In this document: positions 38,462 to 46,934 of the stretch, one piece after another
Numbering within the stretch: the stretch's first letter is position 1
Layout of the letters: every line of letters starts with the position of its first letter
Assembly (NCBI GenBank): GCA_963726795.1
Contig: CAVSDD010000004.1
Coordinates: forward strand, 1-64,000
From: Hyphomicrobium_A sp963726795
Lineage (GTDB): Bacteria; Pseudomonadota; Alphaproteobacteria; Rhizobiales; Hyphomicrobiaceae
Reading direction: 5' to 3'
Length of the DNA: 64,000 bases
Position numbers and translations under genes: made by a program
The notes under the pieces: model-generated
Database searches by the model: none
What the model was told of the DNA's origin: nothing
The model's input: only the letters and a program-made list of their open reading frames with translations

Positions 38462-38900
38462 GGCAACGAGGGGTGCGACGGAGGTGAGATCGTCGCCGAC
38501 GCGCAGCGCATAAACCGGGGTCGCGGCGACCGCTTCCGCCAGCGCCTTGAACCGCCGGACCTGATCCGAAGGCGACCCGCCTGGCCCGCGCATGCAGTTG
38601 TCGCCTGCGAGCGCCGCCATGACGTCGGTCTTGTCGGCCTTGGAAAAAACGTGGGCGCCTTTGACCCGCGCCTCGAGCAGAACGATTGCCGCCAGGGCCA
38701 CCGGCCGCGTGGCGCAGACGGTCGCCACTCTTTCAATCGCGCGCAGCGGGAGCACCTGCTCGCCCTCGGTATTCCAGTTGTCGCCCAACAGAGGCGCGAT
38801 CTCGGGGAGAAGGTCGCGCGTGCCACGGTGCACCTTCAAGGCGCGGGGCAACTCCGCACGAAAAATTGGCGCCGCAGCCCCGTGGGAGCTTAGCCGACAA
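38441..38900 (-). pseudogene. HPr-kinase-like protein, C-terminal remnant
   Basis: The reading LPRALKVHRGTRDLLPEIAP, then NWNTEGEQVLPLRAIERV, ALAAIVLLEARVKG and the C-terminal PVYALRVGDDLTSVAPLV resembles the C-terminal half of the HprK-related kinases found in lasso and RiPP clusters. The N-terminal part with the P-loop is missing beyond about 38900. It converges on the nucleotidyltransferase gene and overlaps its stop. It supports an RiPP-type locus that has partly decayed. Confidence 0.5.
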
Positions 38901-39021
38901 TTGATCCGCAGCGGGAGCAAAAAACGCGCTTCAGTATGTCGAGGCCGCAAACGCGGCGGCGCGCAAATAGTCTACCGGCCGATCCCACACGGCTTTGACG
39001 CCGGCGGCCGTGCTGGGCGCC

Positions 39022-39834
39022 TCACATCGCCAGCATCCACAGTGCCATCGCGATCATCATCAGGTTCTCGGTCAGCGACACGAAGCCGAGCGGCACGTTG
39101 CTCGAGCCGCCCACGCAGGCGCATTTGATTTCGCGCTTGTCGATATAGACCGCCTTGAACACCGATACCGCGCCGATCGTGCCGATGAACAGCGCGAGGG
39201 GAATCGAGATCCACTTCAGCGCGCCGGAAATCATGAGCACGCCGGCCAGGCCTTCGGCGAAGGGATAGATATAGGAATAGGGCACGAAGCGCTGCGCGAG
39301 CAGATCGTAGCCGAGGAACATGTTGGAGAAGCTCTCCACGTCCTGCAGCTTCAGCAGCGCGAGGATGCACATCGAGAACGCGATGAACCATTCGCCCGAG
39401 CGCATCGTGAGCAGCTCGCCGGTCGAGGCCCAGCTGCCCGCCAGCGCCATCAGTGCCGCCATCGCGAACACGGCCATCACCGGCCGATAGCTGGTGGCCT
39501 TGGGATCGCGCACCGGCTTGCCGAAGTAGCGGCGCAAATCGTCGTAGCCGCCGATGCGCTGCCCGCCGATGAAAACCTGCGGCGTGGTCTTGACGTCGTA
39601 CTGGGCCTTGAAGGCATCGATCTCCGCGCGCGAGTGCAGCGGGTGGTCCTCGACCTCGTAGCCTTCGCTGTGCAGCAGGTGCAACGACTTGAGCCCGAAC
39701 GGGCACATGTGCTGGTCGCTCAGCATCCGATAGAGCGCCGCCGTCTTCATGCGGGTCGCTCGGCCACCGGTCGGCGCCGGGCGAGGACCTTCAGCCGACG
39801 GACGCGGCCGCGGATTGGGGGATGTCTGTGCCAT
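39022..39834 (-). CDS. Glutaredoxin-MauE/DoxX fusion membrane protein
   Basis: This 270-residue protein starts at ATG 39834 (GGAGAG 8 bases upstream). After a Pro-rich N-terminus, residues 30-110 form a glutaredoxin domain (HMCPFGLKSLHLLHSEGYEVE; TTPQVFIGGQRIGGYDDL) with a single active-site Cys (CPFG). Four membrane helices of the MauE/DoxX type follow, with the CACVGG cysteine motif near the end. The fusion suggests thiol transfer across the inner membrane or protection of a periplasmic disulfide system. The neighbouring gene at 40091 is on the same strand, 256 bases upstream. Confidence 0.8.
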   Translation of the reverse strand: MAQTSPNPRPRPSAEGPRPAPTGGRATRMKTAALYRMLSDQHMCPFGLKSLHLLHSEGYEVEDHPLHSRAEIDAFKAQYDVKTTPQVFIGGQRIGGYDDLRRYFGKPVRDPKATSYRPVMAVFAMAALMALAGSWASTGELLTMRSGEWFIAFSMCILALLKLQDVESFSNMFLGYDLLAQRFVPYSYIYPFAEGLAGVLMISGALKWISIPLALFIGTIGAVSVFKAVYIDKREIKCACVGGSSNVPLGFVSLTENLMMIAMALWMLAM

Positions 39835-40090
39835 GCATTTCTCTCCGGTGTCGGCACGGGCCGGTAAACACGCCCACACAACGCCCTCCATATGGCGTCG
39901 CGCAGCCCTGAAAACCACACATCCCGCGTGCTTGCGCGCCGCGCTTGCCCGGATTTTCGCGCACGAGCGTTTAACTTCGCTTGCCAAGGGGAGCCGAAAG
40001 CACGCTCGCGCGGGAAGAATTCGCTCAAATGAGCTGCAATTGGCGGGAGGCCCCCGGTCCAAAGACCCAGTCCAAACGGACGAAGTGGCC

Positions 40091-40435
40091 TCAATGCACG
40101 AGGCGCGAGCCCTTGATGGTCGGCTTGGTTTCTGCCGGCATGGTCTGCGGCAGGCTACGCTGGCGGCGCCAGCCGAAGGAGCGCGGCGGTTCTTTGCCGT
40201 TGGTCTCGAGGTAGGCCAGAACGGCCCTGACATGCCCGACGAATTCGCTGCGCAGCACTTCGCCCGCGGAATCGCCTGCGAGCCTCAGTTGGCGCCACCG
40301 TCCAAGCCAGGCGCCCGGCAACTTATCGATCCAGCGATTCGCCGCTTTGACGTCCCAGCAGTCCTCGTCGCTCGTCTGCGCCTCTTCGAGCGCAACCTTC
40401 AGTGCGGCGACCACGCCCTCGATACCGCTCCCCAT
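40091..40435 (-). CDS. Conserved hypothetical protein
   Basis: This is a 114-residue protein from ATG 40435, preceded by GGGAGGG. It begins MGSGIEGVVAALKVALEEAQ and contains DVKAANRWIDKLPGAWLGRW and RSEFVGHVRAVLAYLETN. It is helical, with no membrane segment and no motif that I recognise. Upstream ATG 40516 would add an atypical stretch. Codon use is normal, so I consider it real. Confidence 0.6.
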   Translation of the reverse strand: MGSGIEGVVAALKVALEEAQTSDEDCWDVKAANRWIDKLPGAWLGRWRQLRLAGDSAGEVLRSEFVGHVRAVLAYLETNGKEPPRSFGWRRQRSLPQTMPAETKPTIKGSRLVH

Positions 40436-40586
40436 ACCGGTCCCTCCCACCAAGTTGCCCCAATGCAAGCCGAAGCAGCGGCCGGGCGCAACACCTTTGA
40501 ATGGGTGTGTGCACACGCTGTTTTAAGCGCGCCCGATACGTCGAAGAGTTGAGGGGAAGCCCGGCAGGCTAAGGCATTGAATCAAT

Positions 40587-40662
40587 TGGTGGAGCCGAGG
40601 GGAATCGAACCCCTGACCTCTGCAGTGCGATTGCAGCGCTCTCCCATCTGAGCTACGGCCCC
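40587..40662 (-). tRNA. tRNA-Ala (anticodon CGC)
   Basis: This is a 76-base cloverleaf on the minus strand, starting GGGGCCGTAGCTCAG and ending GGCTCCACCA with encoded CCA. The acceptor GGGGCCG pairs with CGGCTCC, allowing a G-U pair. The anticodon arm CTGCA-ATCGCAC-TGCAG gives CGC, and the T-arm is GGGGTTCGATTCCCC. All invariant bases are present. Confidence 0.95.
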
Positions 40663-40861
40663 GGGCAGTGGGCGGGCATTTAGGGGGCCACCCGGAATCT
40701 TGTCAAGGAACGCTCCGGTCGGCGTTCCGGATCGCGCGGAGCCGCCCGCGGCCAGCCCTCCGCAAGGAGATGCTCTGCGTCCTGAATTTTCGCCTGCCCT
40801 TGCCCGCGGATAGCCGCGCGGCTACACGTCAGCCGGGCAGAAACTCCCAGAGCGGCGCACC

Positions 40862-41152
40862 ATGATCGAACTCCTCGGCTTCATCAGCTACATCATCACG
40901 CTTTACACCTACATCGTGATCGCCAGCGTCATCCTGAGCTGGCTGATGGCATTTGGTATCGTCAATCCCTACAACCCGACCGTCCGCGCCATCGACCGGG
41001 CGCTGAGCGCGCTGACTGAGCCGCTCCTTCGTCCGATCCGCGCCATCATGCCGAACTTGGGAGCGGTCGATATCTCGCCGCTCGTCCTGCTCCTTTGCTG
41101 CTTCTTCATCCAGAGCGTTGTCCTTCCCAACATCGCCAAGCTCTTCATGTGA
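40862..41152 (+). CDS. yggT: YggT-family membrane protein
   Basis: This 96-residue protein has two hydrophobic segments with the YggT signature NPYNPTVRAIDRALSALTEPLLRPIRAIMPNLGAVDISPLV in outline (residues 37-76). Homologues support cytoplasmic membrane or osmotic functions and division. The TGA overlaps the ATG of the next gene (41152), so the pair is translationally coupled, the usual yggT-DUF167 order. Confidence 0.9.
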   Translation: MIELLGFISYIITLYTYIVIASVILSWLMAFGIVNPYNPTVRAIDRALSALTEPLLRPIRAIMPNLGAVDISPLVLLLCCFFIQSVVLPNIAKLFM

Positions 41153-41532
41153 TGGGCGCGAGGGCTCCGGGCCGCCCTGGTTTCGTTTCATTACCCGGCC
41201 GCCTCGCCCCCGAGCTTCCGTGGCGCCCCGGCAATGGATGCGTCATCGTGCGCGTGCGATTGACCCCTAAATCCTCGCTAGAAGGCATCGCAGGCGTGGG
41301 GGCGACGCCCGAGGGAGCAGCATTCATCGCAAAGGTGCGCGCGGCGCCGGCCGACGGCGAGGCCAACGCGGCACTCGAGCGGCTGGTGGCTAAGTGGCTC
41401 GATGTGCCCAAGAGCGCGGTGCACGTCAGCCAGGGGGCGCGCTCGCGCGTCAAGTCGCTCACCATCAGCGGGGAAACCGGTTGCCTTGAGACAAGGCTGC
41501 AGGCCAAGCTTGAGGAAGCGCCGGATGAATAG
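41152..41532 (+). CDS. DUF167 (YggU) family protein
   Basis: This is a 126-residue protein. Its core IVRVRLTPKSSLEGIAGV...FIAKVRAAPADGEANAALERLVAKWL...HVSQGARSRVKSLTISG is the DUF167 domain, a small alpha/beta fold. The N-terminal 30 residues before it are unusual, so an internal start near GTG 41247 is possible, although ATG 41152 overlaps the yggT stop. folD follows 27 bases downstream. Confidence 0.85.
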   Translation: MGARAPGRPGFVSLPGRLAPELPWRPGNGCVIVRVRLTPKSSLEGIAGVGATPEGAAFIAKVRAAPADGEANAALERLVAKWLDVPKSAVHVSQGARSRVKSLTISGETGCLETRLQAKLEEAPDE

Positions 41533-41559
41533 AGAACAAGGAAGGGAGGACCGCCGCTA

Positions 41560-42435
41560 ATGACCGCCTACGCCATTGATGGAAAAGCGATCGCCGCCAG
41601 GGTGCGCGCCGATGTTGCCGCCGACGTTGCCCGCATCAAATCGCAGCACGGGTTTGTGCCCGGGCTCGCGGTCGTGCTCGTCGGAGAGGATCCCGCCAGC
41701 AAGGTTTACGTGACCAACAAGGCCAAGCAGACCGTCGAGGTCGGCATGGCCTCCTTCGAGCACAAGCTGTCGGTCGAGGTCTCCGAAGCGGAGCTTCTCG
41801 CGCTTGTCGAAAAGCTCAACGCCGATCCCAACGTGCACGGCATCCTCGTGCAGATGCCGCTGCCAAAGCACATCGACAGCGTGAAGGTGCTGGAATCGAT
41901 CGACCCGGCGAAGGATGTCGACGGCTTTCATCCGATGAACGTCGGCAAGCTGTCGATCGGCGAGCGGGCGTTAGCACCGTGCACGCCGGTCGGCTCGATC
42001 ATCCTGGCGCGGTCGGTGCGGCACGATCTGTCGGGCCTCGATGCGGTCGTCGTCGGCCGCTCCAACATCGTCGGCAAGCCGATGGCGCAACTGCTGCTGC
42101 GCGAGAACTGCACGGTGACGATCGCGCATTCGCGCACGCATGATTTGCCGGGTGTCGTGCGCCGCGCCGATCTCGTCGTCGCCGCGATCGGCAAGCCCGA
42201 GTTCGTCAAGGGCGACTGGATCAAGCCGGGCGCCATCGTGATCGACGTCGGCATCAACCGCATCCTCAAGCCCGACGGCAAAGGCAAGCTCGTCGGCGAC
42301 GTGGCCTATGCCGAGGCGGCGCAAGTCGCGAGCGCGATTACGCCGGTGCCGGGTGGCGTCGGACCCATGACGATCGCGTGCCTGCTCAAGAACACGGTCG
42401 AGGCGGCGCTGATGGCGAAGGGCTTGCCGGCTTAG
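41560..42435 (+). CDS. folD: Methylene-THF dehydrogenase / methenyl-THF cyclohydrolase FolD
   Basis: This bifunctional enzyme interconverts methylene-, methenyl- and formyl-tetrahydrofolate, central to C1 metabolism. It has 291 residues, full length. The substrate Tyr and Lys are in SKVYVTNKAK, with QMPLPKHI, the VDGFHPMNVG motif, the NADP-binding GRSNIVGKPMAQLL and the C-terminal PVPGGVGPMTIACLLKNT. Together with yggT and DUF167 it forms a three-gene unit. In a serine-cycle methylotroph it could feed methylene-THF to glycine hydroxymethyltransferase. Confidence 0.95.
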   Translation: MTAYAIDGKAIAARVRADVAADVARIKSQHGFVPGLAVVLVGEDPASKVYVTNKAKQTVEVGMASFEHKLSVEVSEAELLALVEKLNADPNVHGILVQMPLPKHIDSVKVLESIDPAKDVDGFHPMNVGKLSIGERALAPCTPVGSIILARSVRHDLSGLDAVVVGRSNIVGKPMAQLLLRENCTVTIAHSRTHDLPGVVRRADLVVAAIGKPEFVKGDWIKPGAIVIDVGINRILKPDGKGKLVGDVAYAEAAQVASAITPVPGGVGPMTIACLLKNTVEAALMAKGLPA

Positions 42436-42441
42436 GCAGTC

Positions 42442-42914
42442 GGCAATGGGCAACGGGCAGTAGGCAATAGCGGGCGCCGGATCAGGCAGGAATGCTGTCG
42501 GCTGGTCGGCGCGCGCGCAGCGATCTGATCAAGCCATTCAGCATTCGGCCCACACTTCCTATGCTCGAGAGCAGCGGCTCGGTTTGGTCGTGGTTCACAA
42601 GCTGGACACGCTCGGCAAGAAGGATTTGCGTTTCGAGCTCGTTCAGTGACCCTCTCGCGATCTTGAGAAACTGGATATAAGCGCGTGCGCTTTCGCGCCC
42701 ATAGCCTTCAGCGATGTTCGACGGCACTGAGACAGCACAGCGGGACATCTGCTCAGCTAGTCCCTTCGCCTCTGATCTAGGGAGGCTGGCAGAGAGCCGA
42801 TAGGTCTTCTCCGCAAGCTTCATCGCCTCCTGCCAGACTTTCAGATCGCGATGAGAAGAGATCATTTGTTGGTCTGCACTATTGCCTATTGCCTATTGCC
42901 CGTTGCCCATTGCC
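42442..42914. mobile_element. Unit with 29-bp terminal inverted repeats carrying a four-helix-bundle gene
   Basis: The left end (42442-42470) begins GGCAATGGGCAACGGGCA. The right end (42886-42914) is its reverse complement, matching at 28 of 29 positions. The 473-bp unit contains only the gene at 42482-42865. It sits in the narrow space between the folD stop (42435) and the yifB stop (42917). Intervening sequences of bacterial 23S rRNA genes have the same plan: complementary ends around a four-helix-bundle gene. Mobility is inferred; no target duplication is visible. Confidence 0.55.
42482..42865 (-). CDS. Four-helix bundle protein (23S rRNA intervening-sequence type)
   Basis: This is a 127-residue protein starting MISSHRDLKVWQEAMKLAE. 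The family motifs SLPRSEAKGLAEQMSRCAVSVPSNIAEGYGR and YIQFLKIARGSLNELETQ are complete. The fold is a pentameric four-helix bundle, related to the Avd protein of diversity-generating retroelements, with nucleic-acid-binding properties. The family function is unknown. It is unusual here in lying between terminal inverted repeats outside an rRNA gene. Confidence 0.88.
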   Translation of the reverse strand: MISSHRDLKVWQEAMKLAEKTYRLSASLPRSEAKGLAEQMSRCAVSVPSNIAEGYGRESARAYIQFLKIARGSLNELETQILLAERVQLVNHDQTEPLLSSIGSVGRMLNGLIRSLRARRPADSIPA

Positions 42915-42916
42915 TT

Positions 42917-44446
42917 TTAAGCGGCCCGCGTTTGCGCCAGCGTCTCCCGGCGATAGCTCAGCGCCTCGGCAATATGGACCCGCCGCACCGTATCCTCGCC
43001 GTCGAGATCGGCGAGCGTGCGCGCGACCTTGAGCGTACGATGAAAGCCGCGCGCCGAGAGCTTCAAGGCGTCTGCCGCCTGGCGCAGGAGTGCAGCGCCA
43101 TCGGCGTCGGGCCTGGCAATCTCCTCCAGCATCTGGCCCGAGCATTCGGCGTTGGTGCGGACGCCCTTCACGCCGAGGCTGACCGCGCGCCGGCGCTGGC
43201 GCTCGCGCGCCTGCTCCACCCGGCGGCGAACCTGCGCGCTGCCTTCTGAGGGCGCCGGCAGCACGAGGTCGGCCGCGCTCAACGCCGGCACCTCGATCTG
43301 CAGATCGATGCGGTCGAGCATCGGGCCTGAGATGCGAGCCTGATAATCCGCCGCGCAGCGCGGGCCGCGCTTGCAGCTGGATCCGGGCTCCGCTCCCCCG
43401 CACCGGCACGGGTTCATGGCGGCGATGAGCTGGATGCGGGAGGGATAGGTGATGCGGTGGTTGGCGCGCGCGATGATCGTCTCGCCGGCTTCAAGCGGCT
43501 GGCGCAGCGCGTCGAGCACGCCCGGGGCGAACTCAGGCAGCTCGTCGAGGAACAGGACGCCCAGGTGCGCGAGGCTCACCTCGCCCGGGCGCGGGCGCGT
43601 GCCGCCGCCGACGAGCGCGGCCATGCTGGCCGAATGATGCGGGGCGCGGAAGGGTCGCGCGGTCGCGAGCCGTCCGCCCATGAGCTCGCCCGCGAGCGAA
43701 TGCACCATCGAGACTTCCAGCATCTCTTCGGGCGACAGCGGCGGCAGGATCGAAGGAAGCCGCGCGGCGAGCATCGATTTTCCCGCACCCGGCGGTCCGA
43801 TCATCAGCAGGTTGTGGCCGCCGGCCGCCGCCACCTCGAGCACGCGGCGGGCGCTCTCCTGGCCTTTGACGTCGATAAGGTCGGGCAGGGCGTCGGCCGC
43901 ACCTTCGATGTTGGGCTTGGGGCGGGCGAGCGTCTGCAATCCCTTGAAGTGATTGACCAGCGAGAGGAGATGGGGTGCTGCGAGTATGTCGATGTCCTCG
44001 CCGGCCCAGGCGGCTTCCGACCCGCACGCCTGCGGGCAGATGAGACCTTTTCCGATGGCGTTGGCCCCGATGGCGGCGGGGAGCGCGCCCGGCACCGGGC
44101 GGATCGATCCGTCGAGCGCCAGCTCGCCGATCGCCGCGTAGCTCGCGATGGCGTCCGGTGCGATCGCTTCCATCGCGACCATCATGGCCAGCAAAATTGG
44201 CAGGTCGAACTGGCTGCCTTCCTTTGGCAGGTCGGCTGGGGCGAGGTTCACTGTCACGTGCTTGTAGGGCATGCCGAGTCCGACCGCGTGCAGCGCGTTG
44301 CGGACGCGCTCGCGGCTCTCGGCGACCGCCTTGTCGGGCAGCCCGACGATCACGAAGGCCTGCTGGCCGGGCGAGATGCGCACCTGCACCTCGACGGGAC
44401 GAGCCTCGATGCCGACGAAGGCCAAGGTCGCGATCTGACCGTACAT
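42917..44446 (-). CDS. yifB: YifB/ComM-family Mg-chelatase-like AAA+ ATPase
   Basis: This is a 509-residue protein. It has an N-terminal ChlI/Lon-protease-like domain (ATLAFVGIEARPVEVQV to about 180), an AAA+ core with Walker A GPPGAGKSML and Walker B VLFLDELPEF, a cysteine cluster CRCGGAEPGSSCKRGPRC, and the C-terminal Mg-chelatase domain. ComM homologues are branch-migration helicases that extend recombination during natural transformation. ATG 44446 (MYGQIATLAF) is the typical start; the longer reading from 44524 is not family-like. Confidence 0.92.
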   Translation of the reverse strand: MYGQIATLAFVGIEARPVEVQVRISPGQQAFVIVGLPDKAVAESRERVRNALHAVGLGMPYKHVTVNLAPADLPKEGSQFDLPILLAMMVAMEAIAPDAIASYAAIGELALDGSIRPVPGALPAAIGANAIGKGLICPQACGSEAAWAGEDIDILAAPHLLSLVNHFKGLQTLARPKPNIEGAADALPDLIDVKGQESARRVLEVAAAGGHNLLMIGPPGAGKSMLAARLPSILPPLSPEEMLEVSMVHSLAGELMGGRLATARPFRAPHHSASMAALVGGGTRPRPGEVSLAHLGVLFLDELPEFAPGVLDALRQPLEAGETIIARANHRITYPSRIQLIAAMNPCRCGGAEPGSSCKRGPRCAADYQARISGPMLDRIDLQIEVPALSAADLVLPAPSEGSAQVRRRVEQARERQRRRAVSLGVKGVRTNAECSGQMLEEIARPDADGAALLRQAADALKLSARGFHRTLKVARTLADLDGEDTVRRVHIAEALSYRRETLAQTRAA

Positions 44447-44550
44447 GTCGCGGTTCAACCGTTCATGTCGCCGATACAAGCCGGCATGAACGCTAGCCAA
44501 AGCCCGTTGCCCTGGCAAGAACATTTACGGAACACCAGAGCCGAAAACGG

Positions 44551-45342
44551 CTATTTTGCAGGGATTGGCCGCACCGCGATGATCGTGGTGTTGTCCTGGT
44601 GGGGATCGCGCATCGCTTCAACCGCGCGGATCAGCGCCCCCGCCACCGCTTCCGCGCCGTCGCCCGCGTAAGCCGAAACGATGCGCTGGATCTCAGGGGT
44701 ATCGATCGTATGCACGCCGTCGCTGGCGAGGATCACGTAGTCGCCGGGCTCCAAAACAAGCGGCTTACGCGAGACGTCGACGAGGTCGAGTTCCTCGCCG
44801 GTCACGGCGGAACGAAGCATGTGCCGGCGCGGATCGTTCTTCGCCTGCTCGGCCGTGATGCGACCGATCTTGGCCAGGCGGTCGAGCTCGGGTGCGAGCG
44901 AATGGTCCTCGTTCAGCAGCGCGATCTCGCCGCGGCGGAACAGAAGAAGCGGGCTGTCGCCAACGCTCACCCATTCGACGCCGTCATCGCTCAGCACGGC
45001 GGCGACGAGCGTCGACCCCATGCCGGAAAGCACGGGATTGGCCTCGACCTTTGCCGCGAGCGCGGCATTGGCGGAGCCGAGCGCGCTGAGCAAACGCTCG
45101 GCGCGCGAGCCGTCGATACCGCCATAGGCTTCGATGAAGCTCTCGCACACCATGCGGCTTGCAAGCGCGCCGGCCGTGTGGCCGCCCATGCCGTCTGCGA
45201 GCACGGCGACGAGGCGCGATCCGTCAGCCGCCGCCGCATCCGCGTCGCCGGAGATCTCTTTCGTCGGCCAGAAGGCGCATGAGTCCTCCTGATAGTCTCG
45301 CGCGCCTTTGGTGGTGCGGGAGGCGAAGTCGAATGCCTGCAT
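44551..45342 (-). CDS. PP2C-family protein serine/threonine phosphatase
   Basis: This is a 263-residue soluble phosphatase. Metal-binding aspartates are in TTKGARDYQEDS, VLADGMGGHTAG, LASDGV and the C-terminal DNTTIIAV. ATG 45342 overlaps the stop of the FHA gene (TGATG), so they are co-translated. It is the natural partner of the kinase at 47154 and presumably dephosphorylates the same targets. Confidence 0.9.
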   Translation of the reverse strand: MQAFDFASRTTKGARDYQEDSCAFWPTKEISGDADAAAADGSRLVAVLADGMGGHTAGALASRMVCESFIEAYGGIDGSRAERLLSALGSANAALAAKVEANPVLSGMGSTLVAAVLSDDGVEWVSVGDSPLLLFRRGEIALLNEDHSLAPELDRLAKIGRITAEQAKNDPRRHMLRSAVTGEELDLVDVSRKPLVLEPGDYVILASDGVHTIDTPEIQRIVSAYAGDGAEAVAGALIRAVEAMRDPHQDNTTIIAVRPIPAK

Positions 45343-46199
45343 CAGCTCTTGGCATCGGCGAGCTCGGCCCAATCGAATTCCGCGCCGCAGAACGGCACGA
45401 ACACGAGCTGGGTGCGGCCCACCGTGATCACATCCATATGGTTGAGCTCGACCGCTCCGGTCGGCCGATTGTCGTTGACGGAAACGACGTTGGTCTTGGT
45501 CAGGTTCGGCACGAACAGGAACGATCGTGCCGAGGAATCATAGCGGATGTAGGCCTGCTCTTCCGAAGAAATCGTGTCATCGCCAAAATCGAGCGGAATG
45601 CGCTGGGACGAGTTGCGCCCGAGCGTGTTGTTGCCCTCATAGATGGCCCGGTATGAGCCGATGCCGGGGCCGCCGACCACTACGAGCCAACCCACCACCG
45701 GATCCTGCTCGAAAGCTCCGCGCTCGACCTTCACCTTGCCGCGCACCAGTTGCGTGCGGGCGCGGTCGTCCTGCGGTCTGCCCAAGCCGCGAACCACACG
45801 GGTTGTCGGCGGCGCCGTCAGATCAGAATTTTTGTCCTGCATTTTCAAAGAAGTCTGCGCCTTGACCTCGCGCGCGGCCTCGGCCGCGCTGAGGCCCGTG
45901 ACGGGAACGGTGTCGCCAGCAGCGGCGGTATCGGCGACGGTCACATCGGTTTTGTCTTCGCCGGGCGTCTTGCCTTTTGTCGGCGCCGCCGTCTTGGTCT
46001 TCGGCCCGCGCTGCGTGTCCTCGCGGCCGGCGGCGGCCAGCGCCTCCTTCAGCGAGCCGAGGAACCGGCCCGACTTGGCGCCCTGCGCCTTGGCTGCTGG
46101 TGAGTTTGCACCGTCCTTGCGGCCGGTCGTCTCGGTCGTGGCGCTGCCCTCGTCAGACATGTTGGTCCTCCCAAAAATCTTGCTCCGCAATCGCATCAT
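45342..46199 (-). CDS. FHA-domain protein with long charged N-terminus
   Basis: The C-terminal 110 residues form a forkhead-associated domain (NTLGRNSSQRIPLDFGDDTI, SSEEQAYIRYD, VVSVNDNRPTG) that binds phosphothreonine. Residues 1-150 are low-complexity, Lys/Thr/Ala-rich and probably disordered, offering kinase sites. ATG 46199 (MMRLRSKIFGRT) is preferred to the upstream 46232. It lies between PP2C (overlapping) and the second FHA gene (42 bases). Confidence 0.85.
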   Translation of the reverse strand: MMRLRSKIFGRTNMSDEGSATTETTGRKDGANSPAAKAQGAKSGRFLGSLKEALAAAGREDTQRGPKTKTAAPTKGKTPGEDKTDVTVADTAAAGDTVPVTGLSAAEAAREVKAQTSLKMQDKNSDLTAPPTTRVVRGLGRPQDDRARTQLVRGKVKVERGAFEQDPVVGWLVVVGGPGIGSYRAIYEGNNTLGRNSSQRIPLDFGDDTISSEEQAYIRYDSSARSFLFVPNLTKTNVVSVNDNRPTGAVELNHMDVITVGRTQLVFVPFCGAEFDWAELADAKS

Positions 46200-46241
46200 G
46201 TCGGTGCCGCCTTCGCTTCTCGATCGGGCCAAGCAACGCCA

Positions 46242-46934
46242 CTAAACCGGCTGAGCCTCAAACCGCATCTTGACCTCGCCGATATTGATGATGTCGCCCT
46301 TCGTCAAACGCGCTTCCGCAACGCGAGCGCCGTTGACGAGCACGCCGTTGCCGTCCTTGCCGGAGAGATCCGTGATCATGACGACGCCATCGGTCGTGCG
46401 GCGGATGACGGCGTGGTAGCGGTGCACCGTCTTTACGGCGAAACGCAAGTCGTTGTCGTCCTCCCGGCCGATCCTGATCAGCGTGCGCCCGATGATTCGG
46501 CGGCTGTCCGGAAACCCTTCTGCTTCGACCCAAGCCTCTGTGGGCCAAGGAGAAATTTCCGTTTTCTCGGTTCGCAGCCGGGGCCGGTCAGACCCGCGCT
46601 TGCTACGGGGGAGCATCACGGTCTTGTTGCTCGTGCGCCGGGTCCGCCGCGTGAGCATGCCGATTAACGCAAGTGGCGGGACCGCAAGCAGGATCGACAA
46701 CCCCAGCATCAAAGCTGGCGCACGCGAATAGCCTTGCTGGATCAAGTGCGTGAGTTGCACCCAGGCTTGCATGCCGCGCTCGGCGACCGCGGTCAAAGAT
46801 ATGCACAGTGGATTAGGAGCATGGCCCGCGAGCAAGACGCCCGCGTCGGCTGCATTCCCTGTCGTTGCAACGTAGGCCTGTGCCGCCGCGAGAGCGGCCA
46901 GAAATGTCAACCTCGACGACCACGGCTCTCTCAT
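46242..46934 (-). CDS. Membrane-anchored FHA-domain protein
   Basis: This is a 230-residue protein from ATG 46934 (MREPWSSRLTF). A hydrophobic segment at residues 10-25 and a second at about 80-100 (ALMLGLSILLAVPPLALIGML) place the C-terminal FHA domain in the cytoplasm. The FHA domain reads IIGRTLIRIGREDDNDLRF, HRYHAVIRR and GNGVLVNG. It is the first gene of the three-gene unit transcribed away from the kinase gene. Confidence 0.85.
   Translation of the reverse strand: MREPWSSRLTFLAALAAAQAYVATTGNAADAGVLLAGHAPNPLCISLTAVAERGMQAWVQLTHLIQQGYSRAPALMLGLSILLAVPPLALIGMLTRRTRRTSNKTVMLPRSKRGSDRPRLRTEKTEISPWPTEAWVEAEGFPDSRRIIGRTLIRIGREDDNDLRFAVKTVHRYHAVIRRTTDGVVMITDLSGKDGNGVLVNGARVAEARLTKGDIINIGEVKMRFEAQPV

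Noticed and set aside
42435..42914. 23S rRNA fragment around the four-helix-bundle gene
   Set aside because: The flanks are folD and yifB coding ends and no rRNA sequence is visible. Only the protein family is shared with rRNA intervening sequences.
43457..44671. 404-codon frame opposite yifB
   Set aside because: It is a shadow of yifB with no start signal or protein-like pattern.
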